NCBI RefSeq assembly: GCF_000812185.1
Contig: NZ_CP007026.1
Span: 266,426 to 330,425 of the forward strand
Direction of reading: 5' to 3'
DNA length: 64,000 nt
DNA from: Candidatus Nitrosopelagicus brevis
GTDB taxonomy: Archaea > Thermoproteota > Nitrososphaeria > Nitrososphaerales > Nitrosopumilaceae
A program made the position numbers and the translations under genes. The stretch's first letter is position 1. Each line of letters starts with the position of its first letter. Below are positions 53,534-61,943 of this stretch, piece after piece. Below the pieces are notes generated by a model, which worked only from the letters and a program-made list of their open reading frames with translations, made no database searches and was not told the origin of the DNA.

Positions 53534-54094
53534 TTAATTATAATTCACTGTACTAGGGGCTGTATTTCTAGTACGTACCTTTTTGAATAATTTTTGTCTC
53601 AATGTATCATCATCTCCTTGAATACCAAAATATTTTCTAAACTTCTCTGTTGTAGTATAAATTTTGTATCTTCCAACCGTCTGATGTTCTATAAAATCAA
53701 GTTGGGTTAAATCTTTCAAATGTGAATAAACTCCTGTACCTCTAACTTCTACTAGCTGTTTACTAGAAATTGGTTGTTCATATGCAATGTAAGATAATGT
53801 TTTTTGTGTTGCTTTTGCTAACATCGGTCTAGATGCATACTTCCTTCCAATTGTTGAACTATACTCTGGTTTTAGTTGAAAAACATATGAGCCATCTGGC
53901 AAATTTGTAATCTCGATTGCTTTGAAAGATGATTTTGTCTTCTGGATAAGTTTTGTTAGTAAATTTAATGTTGTTTTTCTTGATTCTGTTCCTGATGCTC
54001 TGATAAGATCCTCTACGCTTAGAGGTCTTCCTGCTGAATATAGTGCAGATTCTATTCGTGCAGTTGCCTCATTTTCATTATCAACCTTAACCAT
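53534..54094 (-). CDS. scpB: Segregation and condensation protein ScpB
   Basis: A 186-residue winged-helix kleisin partner, with ARIESALYSAGRPLSVEDL, and QPISSKQLVEVRGTGVYSHL in the second winged helix. It works with ScpA and SMC in chromosome organisation. I chose the ATG at 54094 (MVKVDNENEA); an in-frame ATG at 54106 adds four residues. scpA follows upstream on the same strand. SMC itself is not in the window. Confidence 0.92.
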   Translation of the reverse strand: MVKVDNENEATARIESALYSAGRPLSVEDLIRASGTESRKTTLNLLTKLIQKTKSSFKAIEITNLPDGSYVFQLKPEYSSTIGRKYASRPMLAKATQKTLSYIAYEQPISSKQLVEVRGTGVYSHLKDLTQLDFIEHQTVGRYKIYTTTEKFRKYFGIQGDDDTLRQKLFKKVRTRNTAPSTVNYN

Positions 54095-54160
54095 GAATAT
54101 CTCCACTTTGAAATTGACTTAAAATCATCCTTTTCATATCGTTGATCAAATTGTAAATTA

Positions 54161-54892
54161 TTATTTGATTAGGGTGACCCTAATTTCCTCTTCTCCTTCT
54201 TCTTGCAGAATATCTATTTTTTCATCTCTTGCCAAGAATAATATCGCAAAAAAACATCTAATAGAATCTGTTGTATCCAACTCTTCTACAATCTTTTCAA
54301 GTAGAAGTGAGCCATTTGCCTGGAGCTTTCTTAACACTAAGTCTTGATACTCTCCTATAATATTCTCAAGATTATTGAAAATTTTCTTAAAATCTGGTGG
54401 TTCTATTGGTTCAAATCTTAATTTGTTACCCTTTCTTTCTCTAGGATTTGCTATTGTTCCAATTAGATTTTCAAGTAAATCCAGTAATTCATCTAAACTA
54501 ACAGGATAAGTTGATTCATGTCTATACGGAAATTCCAAAATATCTATGTCTACGTCAGTTCTCTGTCGAAGAGGCTTTTTTTCCATTGCTGCTTTTTGTA
54601 ATGCAAAAATACTCTCTACTTTTAATTTGTAAATTAATGAAGATGATAATGCCGCCATTCCTGCTACTCTGAGATCTTTTTTATCAGTCTTTTCAAGAAT
54701 TTTTAATAACATTGATAAAATCTGAATAAGATCTATATCCCAAACATCCCTTTTTTGAATTCCTTCAGGATTAAATAATACATTTATTGGAACTTTGGAA
54801 ATAAGTGATTTTGTTTCTTCCTGACTCACAAGTTCCCCACATTCTAATTGAATAATATCTATCGGCTCTATTTTCTTTTCATAATCAGTCAA
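54161..54892 (-). CDS. scpA: Segregation and condensation protein ScpA (kleisin)
   Basis: A 243-residue kleisin that bridges the SMC heads. The LIQILSMLLKILEKTDKKDLRVAGMAALSSS region matches the N-terminal SMC-binding part, and the C-terminal winged helix (RCFFAILFLARDEKIDILQE) is clear. The TTG start is the only candidate near the 5' end. It is convergently arranged with nothing and lies upstream of scpB. Archaeal ScpA is less studied than the bacterial form. Confidence 0.9.
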   Translation of the reverse strand: MTDYEKKIEPIDIIQLECGELVSQEETKSLISKVPINVLFNPEGIQKRDVWDIDLIQILSMLLKILEKTDKKDLRVAGMAALSSSLIYKLKVESIFALQKAAMEKKPLRQRTDVDIDILEFPYRHESTYPVSLDELLDLLENLIGTIANPRERKGNKLRFEPIEPPDFKKIFNNLENIIGEYQDLVLRKLQANGSLLLEKIVEELDTTDSIRCFFAILFLARDEKIDILQEEGEEEIRVTLIK

Positions 54893-54914
54893 CTCTTATA
54901 TTATAAAATAAAAA

Positions 54915-55979
54915 ATGCCTTTTGTGAAAGCGGCACGAATAATCGAACCTGATAAACCACTTGAACTAAATCAAGTTGAAATTTCTGACCCTTCAGGAAC
55001 TGAAGTATTAATCAAAGTTATCTCAACAGGCGTTTGTCACAGTGATCTTCATCTTTGGGAAGGTGGATATGACACAGGTGATGGATTCATGAAAGTTACA
55101 GATAGAGGCGTAAAATTCCCTGTCACTCCTGGTCATGAAGTTGTTGGTACTATTGAAAAAATCGGTGACTCTGTACAAGATGTAAAAATTGGCGATAATG
55201 TCTTAGTTTACCCTTGGATTGGACCAAAAAACTGTGAATGTACTTCTTGTAAAAAAGGAGATACAAATTTGTGTGAAACTCCACAATCATTAGGTGTCTT
55301 TCAAGATGGAGGATATGCTGAAAAAATTATTATTCCTGATTACAAATTTTTAGCAAATATTGGTGATGTAAATCCTGATTCAGCATCTTCACTAGCATGC
55401 TCTGGATTAACTGCTTACACTGCAATCAAAAAAGCATTAGTAAATAATCCTGAATCAATTTTAATTGTTGGTGCAGGTGGTTTAGGTTTAATGGGTGTTC
55501 AGTTAGCAAGCCATATGGCAAAATGTAAAATCATTTGTGCAGATATTGATGATGAGAAATTAAAAACTGCAAAAGAATTGGGTGCAACTGATGTAATTAA
55601 CACAAAAGAAAGTGATGCATCACAAAAAATAATGTCTATTTGTAATGAAAAAGGTGTTGATAGTATAGTTGACTTTGTAAATGCACCTCCAACTGTAAAA
55701 CTTGATCTGTCTGTAATTAGAAAACGTGGAAATATCATCTTAGTTGGCCTGTTTGGTGGTTCTGTAGACTTGCCTTTAGTATCTGTACCATTAAAGGCAA
55801 TCACAATTCAAGGTGCATATACTGGAAACTACAAAGATATGGTTGAATTAATTGAACTTGCAAAACAAGGTGTTATCAATCCAATTGTATCAAAACATTA
55901 TACTTTAGATGAAGCAACTGGTGCTTTAGATGATCTAAAGAATAGAAAAATTTTGGGACGCGCAGTAATTAATCCTTAA
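54915..55979 (+). CDS. Zinc-dependent alcohol dehydrogenase family protein
   Basis: A 354-residue medium-chain dehydrogenase. The catalytic zinc ligands are in GVCHSDLHLWEGG and GHEVVG, and the structural zinc site is CECTSCKKGDTNLC. The Rossmann motif is VGAGGLGLMGVQLA, with Asp in ICADIDD favouring NAD. The substrate is unknown; archaeal homologues act on alcohols, aldehydes or sugars. It is divergent from scpA. Confidence 0.93.
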   Translation: MPFVKAARIIEPDKPLELNQVEISDPSGTEVLIKVISTGVCHSDLHLWEGGYDTGDGFMKVTDRGVKFPVTPGHEVVGTIEKIGDSVQDVKIGDNVLVYPWIGPKNCECTSCKKGDTNLCETPQSLGVFQDGGYAEKIIIPDYKFLANIGDVNPDSASSLACSGLTAYTAIKKALVNNPESILIVGAGGLGLMGVQLASHMAKCKIICADIDDEKLKTAKELGATDVINTKESDASQKIMSICNEKGVDSIVDFVNAPPTVKLDLSVIRKRGNIILVGLFGGSVDLPLVSVPLKAITIQGAYTGNYKDMVELIELAKQGVINPIVSKHYTLDEATGALDDLKNRKILGRAVINP

Positions 55980-55989
55980 TTAAAAAATG

Positions 55990-56112
55990 GTCCCCACTGA
56001 AGGATTTGAGCCTTCGACAACCCGATTTCTGTATGCCTAGTAGACTACTGTTATTCAGCCCTAAGCCGACAACTACAGTCGGAAGCTCTACCAGGCTGAG
56101 CTAAGTGGGGAC
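55990..56112 (-). tRNA. tRNA-Tyr (GTA) with intron
   Basis: A 123-nt minus-strand gene with acceptor GTCCCCA/TGGGGAC, T arm GAAGG/CCTTC with CTCAAAT, and anticodon stem TCCGA/TCGGG carrying the loop CTGTAG+A. The anticodon is GUA. A 46-nt insertion lies between positions 37 and 38, leaving a 77-nt mature tRNA. It has no encoded CCA. Confidence 0.95.
56027..56072 (-). other. tRNA-Tyr intron (46 nt, bulge-helix-bulge)
   Basis: The intron sits at the canonical 37/38 site. The anticodon-loop CTGT in the 5' exon can pair with ACAG at the 3' end of the intron. This gives a short central helix flanked by bulges with cleavage at AG^T and AA^A, as the archaeal splicing endonuclease needs. The intron also contains GTCGG, which could compete for the 5' half of the anticodon stem (CCGAC). 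Confidence 0.8.
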
Positions 56113-56199
56113 ATCTTTTTTGATATTTTTTTTATTTATTAATTATTAGTTTTGTACATTTTTGAACAAATTTAATTACTTTAGCCGATTTTGAGATTC

Positions 56200-56811
56200 A
56201 TGACCGATAATCCAAAAACTACCGGCGGATATGTCTGTGCTCCATACCTCCATGACCATGACTCAATTGAATTAAAGGATAGTTGGGTTACATCTAAAAA
56301 CATAGAATCTCTGTATTTTGTCACCGCCACCTTTTCTGAAGACAGTAAGCCTTACTTTTTGACTTCGTCAAATCATTACATATTAGCAAAATTCAAAGAT
56401 TCTGAAAAAATTTCCAAAGAAATTCTCGCTCAAGAGACCGATAAACCTTCATTCTTATTCAAAGTGGATGATAATATCTTTGAAAGACCGTTAACTGAAA
56501 AAACAAACTTTGTATCAATTTACTATTTGGAATATGGGGATTCAAAATACGATTTGAGAGATGTATCTGCTCATGTTGCTAGAAGAGAGAAAGTATATCG
56601 TGCTGGATTTGGAAACATGAAGTTATTATCGAAGGAATCGCCGAAATTTGAATTTCCATACAGCGATCATATTGTAATGTTAGAGATTTCAAGTGACAAG
56701 AGTCATCAAAGTGACAACAAATATTGCGAACAAACTAGACGTGATATTTGCAGAAAAGGAATTGTAATGAATAATCTAGTTAGTCTCTCAATTCTTGAAA
56801 CAATGAAATAA
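56200..56811 (+). CDS. Protein of unknown function
   Basis: A 203-residue soluble protein with no family recognised. It is rich in aromatic and acidic residues (SLYFVTATFSEDSKPYFL, FVSIYYLEYGD) and has Cys near the end (NKYCEQTRRDICRKG). It reads as beta strands followed by a helical C-terminus. I chose the ATG at 56200; a TTG at 56191 is also in frame. It is next to tRNA-Tyr and upstream of aif5A. Confidence 0.7.
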   Translation: MTDNPKTTGGYVCAPYLHDHDSIELKDSWVTSKNIESLYFVTATFSEDSKPYFLTSSNHYILAKFKDSEKISKEILAQETDKPSFLFKVDDNIFERPLTEKTNFVSIYYLEYGDSKYDLRDVSAHVARREKVYRAGFGNMKLLSKESPKFEFPYSDHIVMLEISSDKSHQSDNKYCEQTRRDICRKGIVMNNLVSLSILETMK

Positions 56812-56845
56812 AAAAAGGTAAATACCCCTCAAAAATTATTTTGTT

Positions 56846-57259
56846 ATGAGCAAACCTTCTGATTTGGGTTCATTAAAAATTGGTTCTTACATTTTACTAC
56901 CTGTTGGTGATCAACCAACCGGTGAACCTTGTAGAATATCTGAATATGATACAAGCAAACCTGGAAAACATGGTGCTGCAAAGGCACGTATTGTTGGAGT
57001 AGGTGTTTTTGATGGTGCAAAACGCCCACATGTAGGTCCTGTAAGTATGCAAGTGCATGTTCCACTAATTGATAAAAGAGTTGGACAAATCATTTCAATG
57101 ACTGGTTCTGAAATCCAAGTTATGGATGGAGAAACATTTGAGACCGTTGACATTCAAATGGTTGATGAAGAGGTTGATGGAAAATTAGAACAAGGTCAGG
57201 ATATTGAATATTGGAATGTTATGGGAAGAACTAAAATCATGCGAATTAAAACATCCTAA
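56846..57259 (+). CDS. Translation factor aIF5A
   Basis: A 137-residue aIF5A that helps the ribosome through difficult peptide bonds. The hypusine (or deoxyhypusine) site is Lys41 in TSKPGKHGAAKAR. The N-terminal SH3-like barrel and the C-terminal OB domain (IQVMDGETFETVDIQMVDEE) are both present. It is followed by a box C/D RNA and dph6. Hypusine and diphthamide are both modifications of translation factors. Confidence 0.96.
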   Translation: MSKPSDLGSLKIGSYILLPVGDQPTGEPCRISEYDTSKPGKHGAAKARIVGVGVFDGAKRPHVGPVSMQVHVPLIDKRVGQIISMTGSEIQVMDGETFETVDIQMVDEEVDGKLEQGQDIEYWNVMGRTKIMRIKTS

Positions 57260-57262
57260 ATT

Positions 57263-57327
57263 GGATGCTAATGATGATTGGAAAAGCCAACTGATTTCTG
57301 ATGAAGATTATGAGTTTTGAGGCATCC
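57263..57327 (+). ncRNA. Box C/D sRNA, predicted guide for elongator tRNA-Met C34
   Basis: A 65-nt RNA. The terminal stem GGATGC (57263-57268) pairs perfectly with GCATCC (57322-57327). Box C is ATGATGA (57271-57277), box D' CTGA (57291-57294), box C' TGATGA (57299-57304) and box D TTGA (57317-57320; one change from CTGA). The two guide spacers are 13 and 12 nt, the archaeal norm. The D guide (57305-57316, AGATTATGAGTT) pairs with ACTCATAATC, the anticodon loop of elongator tRNA-Met. The nucleotide paired to the fifth base upstream of box D is C34. The D' guide is self-complementary (TTGG...CCAA) and has no target that I recognise. The gene fills the gap between aif5A and dph6. Confidence 0.85.
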
Positions 57328-57343
57328 TATTTTTTATTTTAAA

Positions 57344-58033
57344 ATGAAATTAGCTGCTTTATTTTCTGGTGGAAAAGATAGTACATACGCAATTCATCTT
57401 GCAAAAAAATTATCACATTCTGTTGATGTATTATTAACATTATATCCTCATTCTGATGAAAGTCATTTACTTCATCATCCAAACATAAAATTCACTACAT
57501 TACAATCTGAATCTATGGGAATTCCCCAATTAATAGAAGAAATTCCATCTGTTGAAAATGAAACTGAATTTAAAAAACTTGAAAAATTGATCACTTTAGC
57601 AAAAGAAAAGTATTCCATTGAAGGAATTGTTCATGGTGGAATACTCAGTAAATACCAAAAAGATAATTTTTCTTTAATCTGCCAACAAAATGATCTAGAA
57701 ATTATATCTCCATTATGGAATAAAAATCCTGAATCTTACATGAAAGAATTATTGGAAGAAAATTTTGAATATATTATTTCTAGTGTGAGCTGTGATGGTT
57801 TGGATGATTCATGGCTTGGACAAAAAATTGATGAAAATAGATTAAAAACTCTTGAAAATCTACAAAACAAATTCGGGTTTAATCTAAATTTTGAAGGTGG
57901 TGAAGCTGAAACATTTGTAACAAATTGTCCATTATTTAAAAAACCGTTATTTATTCAAGATTCAAGAACTGAATGGGATGGTTATAGGGGAAGATTTGAA
58001 ATATTGGAGGCGAAATTAAAAGATAATGCTTGA
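57344..58033 (+). CDS. dph6: Diphthine--ammonia ligase (Dph6)
   Basis: A 229-residue PP-loop ATPase that performs the last step of diphthamide synthesis on elongation factor 2. It has LAALFSGGKDSTYAIHLAKK, EGIVHGGILSKYQKD and ISSVSCDGLDDSWLG, and ends with the conserved FEGGEAETFVTNCPLF. I chose the ATG at 57344; the in-frame ATG at 57317 lies inside the box C/D RNA. It overlaps srp54 by eight bases. Confidence 0.92.
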   Translation: MKLAALFSGGKDSTYAIHLAKKLSHSVDVLLTLYPHSDESHLLHHPNIKFTTLQSESMGIPQLIEEIPSVENETEFKKLEKLITLAKEKYSIEGIVHGGILSKYQKDNFSLICQQNDLEIISPLWNKNPESYMKELLEENFEYIISSVSCDGLDDSWLGQKIDENRLKTLENLQNKFGFNLNFEGGEAETFVTNCPLFKKPLFIQDSRTEWDGYRGRFEILEAKLKDNA

Positions 58034-59351
58034 TAATTTGAAAGACGGTTTAAGAACCGCCATTAAAAAAATCGTAAGCTCTTCTGGGATTGATGAAGAA
58101 TTAATTAAAGAATTAGCAAAAGATGTACAACGGTCACTTTTACAATCTGATGTAAATGTAAAATTAGTTCTTGAGATCACAAAAAACCTACAAGAACGAT
58201 GTATTAATGAAACTCCTCCTCCTGGGCTGTCACGAAAAGATCACATTGTAAAAATTCTTTATGATGAATTATCAAAATTATTAGGAAATGATACTGAGTT
58301 TCATTTCAAATCCGGAAAAATTAACAAAGTTTTGATGCTTGGTATTCAAGGAAGTGGTAAAACTACTGTATCATCTAAACTAGCAAAATTTCTTACAAAA
58401 CAAGGATATCGTGTTGGTGCTATTGGTGCAGATACCTACAGACCTGGTGCCTTAGTTCAATTAAGAACAAATTGTGAAAAATCTAATGTTGAAGTTTATG
58501 GCGAAGAAAACAACAAAGATTCTGCTGAAATTGTGAAAAATGGTTTAAAACATTTTGAAAATTCGAATATTGATGTAGTATTGATTGATACTGCAGGTCG
58601 TCATAAAGAAGAAAAAGATCTTCTTGATGAAATGACTGAAATTTCCAAAGTATCTAATCCTGATTTAGCATTACTAGTAATTGACGGTACAATTGGCCAA
58701 CAATGTTTCTCGCAAGCTGAAGCATTTAACAAAATTGTTCCTGTTGGAGGCATAGTCATTACAAAACTTGATAGTTCTGCAAAAGGTGGTGGTGCTCTAG
58801 CAGCATCTGCTGCAACAGGTGCACAAGTAATGTATGTTGGAACCGGTGAAAGAATTGATGATTTAGAACAGTTTTCACCTACTAGATTTGTTGGCAGACT
58901 TTTGGGAATGGGTGATGTTCAAGCTGTGCTTGACCTTGCAAAAAGACTTGGTGATGAAGCAGATGAAGTTCGTATGAAAAGAATATCAAGTGGTAAAATG
59001 AACATGGAAGATTTCTTTTATCAACTTGAGGAAGTTACCAAAGTCGGTTCACTTCAAAGTTTAATGGAAACAATGCCTGGATTATCAGGAATGGTAAAAG
59101 AAGATCAACTTGAAGTTATGGAACAAAGAATGGACAAATGGAGATACATTATTCAGAGTATGAATACAAAAGAAAAAGCTGATCCTGATCTACTTAATTC
59201 ATCTAGAATCAAAAGAATTGCACGTGGTTCTGGTTGGCCTGAGCATGAAGTTAAGGAATTAATAAAAAATTATAAAAATTCTAAATCAATGATGAAAGCA
59301 TCTAAAGGAAGACAAATGCAAGGTATGCTTCGTAAACTTGGAATGGGTTAA
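58026..59351 (+). CDS. srp54: Signal recognition particle protein SRP54
   Basis: A 441-residue SRP GTPase that brings ribosomes with signal sequences to the membrane. GTPase motifs are GIQGSGKTT, DTAGRHKEEKD and TKLDSSAKGGG. The Met-rich M domain (for example MMKASKGRQMQGMLRKLGMG) binds signal peptides. It overlaps dph6 by eight bases and cofE by four at the 3' end, convergent. Confidence 0.97.
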   Translation: MLDNLKDGLRTAIKKIVSSSGIDEELIKELAKDVQRSLLQSDVNVKLVLEITKNLQERCINETPPPGLSRKDHIVKILYDELSKLLGNDTEFHFKSGKINKVLMLGIQGSGKTTVSSKLAKFLTKQGYRVGAIGADTYRPGALVQLRTNCEKSNVEVYGEENNKDSAEIVKNGLKHFENSNIDVVLIDTAGRHKEEKDLLDEMTEISKVSNPDLALLVIDGTIGQQCFSQAEAFNKIVPVGGIVITKLDSSAKGGGALAASAATGAQVMYVGTGERIDDLEQFSPTRFVGRLLGMGDVQAVLDLAKRLGDEADEVRMKRISSGKMNMEDFFYQLEEVTKVGSLQSLMETMPGLSGMVKEDQLEVMEQRMDKWRYIIQSMNTKEKADPDLLNSSRIKRIARGSGWPEHEVKELIKNYKNSKSMMKASKGRQMQGMLRKLGMG

Positions 59352-60112
59352 CTAGAAAAACTTCTAATGTATACACATTGTTCATAAGGAATTATCATTT
59401 CATCTGAAACAATTTTTCTATTTGTCAATTCACATCCTGAATCTCTAACAATTGCTATTGGGTGTAAATCATCCCCTTCTCCCATCTTATGATTTGCAAT
59501 AGATGCTAAATTATCCGCAGTTGCTTGAAATGTAACTTTTAGTGGGTTTCCATCCAAATCTTTTTCTCCACGTAAATCTTTTGTTGGTTCTATTCCCGCA
59601 CATGCTATTGCAACTCCTGTTGTACCAATTCTTGCAGGCATTAACCTACTATCCACTATGATTATTCCAACATGTAATTTTAACTCAAGAAAAATTCTTC
59701 TTTTTAATTCTTCAGCAAATTTATCTGGTTCATTAGGATACAAGATAATTTTTGTTCCTTTAGAATTTGATTTATCAATTCCAGCGTTAGGTGCCAATAT
59801 TCCATTTGTAGTTGCCATGGCAAATCCTGCTACTCCTCCTAAGATTTTATCTGATTCTCTATAAACAATTTCCATAAATTTTTCGTTAGTATTGAATTTT
59901 TTTGCAATTTTTTTTGCTTCTTCACAAACCCTTGATTTTTCTATCTCTAAAATTCGTCCCTGTGAATTCGAGATAAATTTACTTGAGATTACTAAGATAT
60001 CCCCTTCTTTGATTACAACTTTGCTGCTCTTGATTATATTCTTCAGTTCATCAAAAAAGCAAAATTTTTCTGTCTTTTTTCTTGATGTTAATGGAATTAC
60101 TGTCAAATTCAT
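59348..60112 (-). CDS. cofE: Coenzyme F420:L-glutamate ligase
   Basis: A 254-residue enzyme that adds glutamate to F420-0. GILAPNAGIDKSN, VDSRLMPARIGTTGVAIACAG and DLRGEKDLDGNPLKVTFQATADNLA match the family. This implies that the cell makes F420, an electron carrier of many archaea. It is convergent with srp54 and stands alone on its strand. Other cof genes are not in the window. Confidence 0.94.
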   Translation of the reverse strand: MNLTVIPLTSRKKTEKFCFFDELKNIIKSSKVVIKEGDILVISSKFISNSQGRILEIEKSRVCEEAKKIAKKFNTNEKFMEIVYRESDKILGGVAGFAMATTNGILAPNAGIDKSNSKGTKIILYPNEPDKFAEELKRRIFLELKLHVGIIIVDSRLMPARIGTTGVAIACAGIEPTKDLRGEKDLDGNPLKVTFQATADNLASIANHKMGEGDDLHPIAIVRDSGCELTNRKIVSDEMIIPYEQCVYIRSFSS

Positions 60113-60184
60113 AGATATTTTACATCTTATTCTCTAATTATTGTTCTGAAAAGCTTTTAATCTCAATCGATGGCATTGTCGTTT

Positions 60185-61456
60185 ATGAACATAACTGAAA
60201 AAATACTAGCTCGTGCTTCTGAGAAAAATACCGTTTCTCCGGATGATATTGTATTTGCTAAGGTCGATAAGGTTATGGTACATGATGTTTCTGGACCTGG
60301 AGTTTTGAAAGTTTTTGATAAATTACAAAAACAAGGAATTGATACATCAAAATTACATGATCCATCAAAAGTTTGGATTGCTGAAGATCATTTTGTTCCA
60401 TCTGCAGAAAAAATTTCTGCAGAAAATATTGTAAAATTATCAAATTTCTCAAAAAAATATGATATCAAAAAACATTTCAAGTATGGAATGGGACAATATG
60501 GAATATGTCATACATTATCTCATGAAGAGGCGTTAGTCAATCCTGGAGATGTCTATGTTGGCGGTGACTCTCATACTAACACTACTGGTGCATTGGGTGC
60601 ATTTGCTTGTGGATTAGGCCATACTGATGTTGCATATGTATTATTGAATGGAGAAATTTGGTTTAAAGTACCTGAAACATATCATTTCAAACTTAATGGA
60701 AAATTACCTTCACATGTAATGGCTAAAGATTTCATACTCAACGTTATTGGAGATATTGGAAATGATGGCGGAGCATACAACACTATGCAATTTGGTGGAA
60801 CAGGAATTGATGAAATGTCTGTAGAAAGTAGATTGACATTATGTAATATGACTACTGAAGCAGGCGCAAAAAATGGAATTATTGAATCTGATCAAAAAAC
60901 AGTTGAATATCTAACTCAAAGAGGCGCAACCAATGTTTCAGAATTCCACGGAGATTCTGATGCAGAGTATTCTAAAACTTTCGAGTATGAAGCATCTGAA
61001 TTAGAACCTACCGTTTCAAAACCATTTTCTCCTGACAACATTACAGTTGCTAGGGAACTGTCTTCTACTGAATTAGATAAATCATACATTGGTTCTTGTA
61101 CTGGTGCAAAATATGAAGATCTTTTAGCAGCCGCTAAAATCCTCAAGGGAAGACAAGTAAAAATACGAACTGAAGTATTGCCTGCGGCAATTTCAATATA
61201 CAAAAAAGCTGTAAAAGATGGCTTGATTGAAATATTTCTAAATGCGGGTGTCACTGTAGGTCCACCTACATGTGGTGCATGTTGTGGTGCTCATATGGGT
61301 GTATTAGCAAAAGATGAAATTTGTGTTAGTACCACAAACAGAAATTTCCCTGGTAGAATGGGTCATGTCGAATCTCAGACATATCTCGCTTCTCCACAAG
61401 TTGCTGCTGCATCAGCTGTAACTGGAAAATTAACTGATCCGAGGGATTTGAATTGA
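60185..61456 (+). CDS. leuC: 3-Isopropylmalate dehydratase family large subunit (archaeal type)
   Basis: A 423-residue Fe-S hydro-lyase of the archaeal LeuC/homoaconitase type. It has GDSHTNTTGALGAFACGLGHTDVA, GSCTGAKYEDL and TCGACCGAHMGVLA, with the three cluster Cys. The ATG at 60185 (MNITEKILARA) is preferred over the one at 60170. The stop overlaps the next gene's TTG as TTGA. The substrate (isopropylmalate, homoaconitate or another) cannot be told from sequence. Confidence 0.93.
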   Translation: MNITEKILARASEKNTVSPDDIVFAKVDKVMVHDVSGPGVLKVFDKLQKQGIDTSKLHDPSKVWIAEDHFVPSAEKISAENIVKLSNFSKKYDIKKHFKYGMGQYGICHTLSHEEALVNPGDVYVGGDSHTNTTGALGAFACGLGHTDVAYVLLNGEIWFKVPETYHFKLNGKLPSHVMAKDFILNVIGDIGNDGGAYNTMQFGGTGIDEMSVESRLTLCNMTTEAGAKNGIIESDQKTVEYLTQRGATNVSEFHGDSDAEYSKTFEYEASELEPTVSKPFSPDNITVARELSSTELDKSYIGSCTGAKYEDLLAAAKILKGRQVKIRTEVLPAAISIYKKAVKDGLIEIFLNAGVTVGPPTCGACCGAHMGVLAKDEICVSTTNRNFPGRMGHVESQTYLASPQVAAASAVTGKLTDPRDLN

Positions 61457-61935
61457 TTGGAAATGTAATAAAATATGAACAGGATAATATTGACACTGAT
61501 GTCATAATCCCTGGAACATATCTAAAAATCCATGATTACAATGAATTAGCAACACACGCAATGGAAGGATTAGATCCTGAATTTCCATCAAAGGTTAAGG
61601 ACGGAGATTTCATTGTTGCAGGAAAAAATTTCGGTTGTGGTTCGTCAAGAGAACATGCACCTATTGCACTCTCAACATGTGGGATAAAAGCCGTAATTGC
61701 TACATCTTTTGCAAGGATATTTTATAGAAACTCTGTTGATGGGGCATTTTTGTTACCTATTGAAGTAGATGACGAAACATACAAAAAAATATCAAATTCT
61801 GATCAACTAGAAATTAACATTGAAAAAAATGAGATAAAAAATATCACAAAAAATGAATCATATTCTATGAAACCTTTTTCAGAAATAATTGCAAAAATTA
61901 TTGCTGCTGGTGGTCTTTTCAAGTACAAAAGGTAA
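61453..61935 (+). CDS. leuD: 3-Isopropylmalate dehydratase family small subunit (archaeal type)
   Basis: A 160-residue swivel-domain partner of the previous gene, with [20 protein letters not shown] at the start and [16 protein letters not shown]. The segment after GTYL that sets substrate specificity reads [10 protein letters not shown] cannot match it confidently to IPM or homoaconitate forms. The start is TTG, overlapping leuC by four bases. Confidence 0.92.
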   Translation: MIGNVIKYEQDNIDTDVIIPGTYLKIHDYNELATHAMEGLDPEFPSKVKDGDFIVAGKNFGCGSSREHAPIALSTCGIKAVIATSFARIFYRNSVDGAFLLPIEVDDETYKKISNSDQLEINIEKNEIKNITKNESYSMKPFSEIIAKIIAAGGLFKYKR

Positions 61936-61943
61936 ATTATCAA

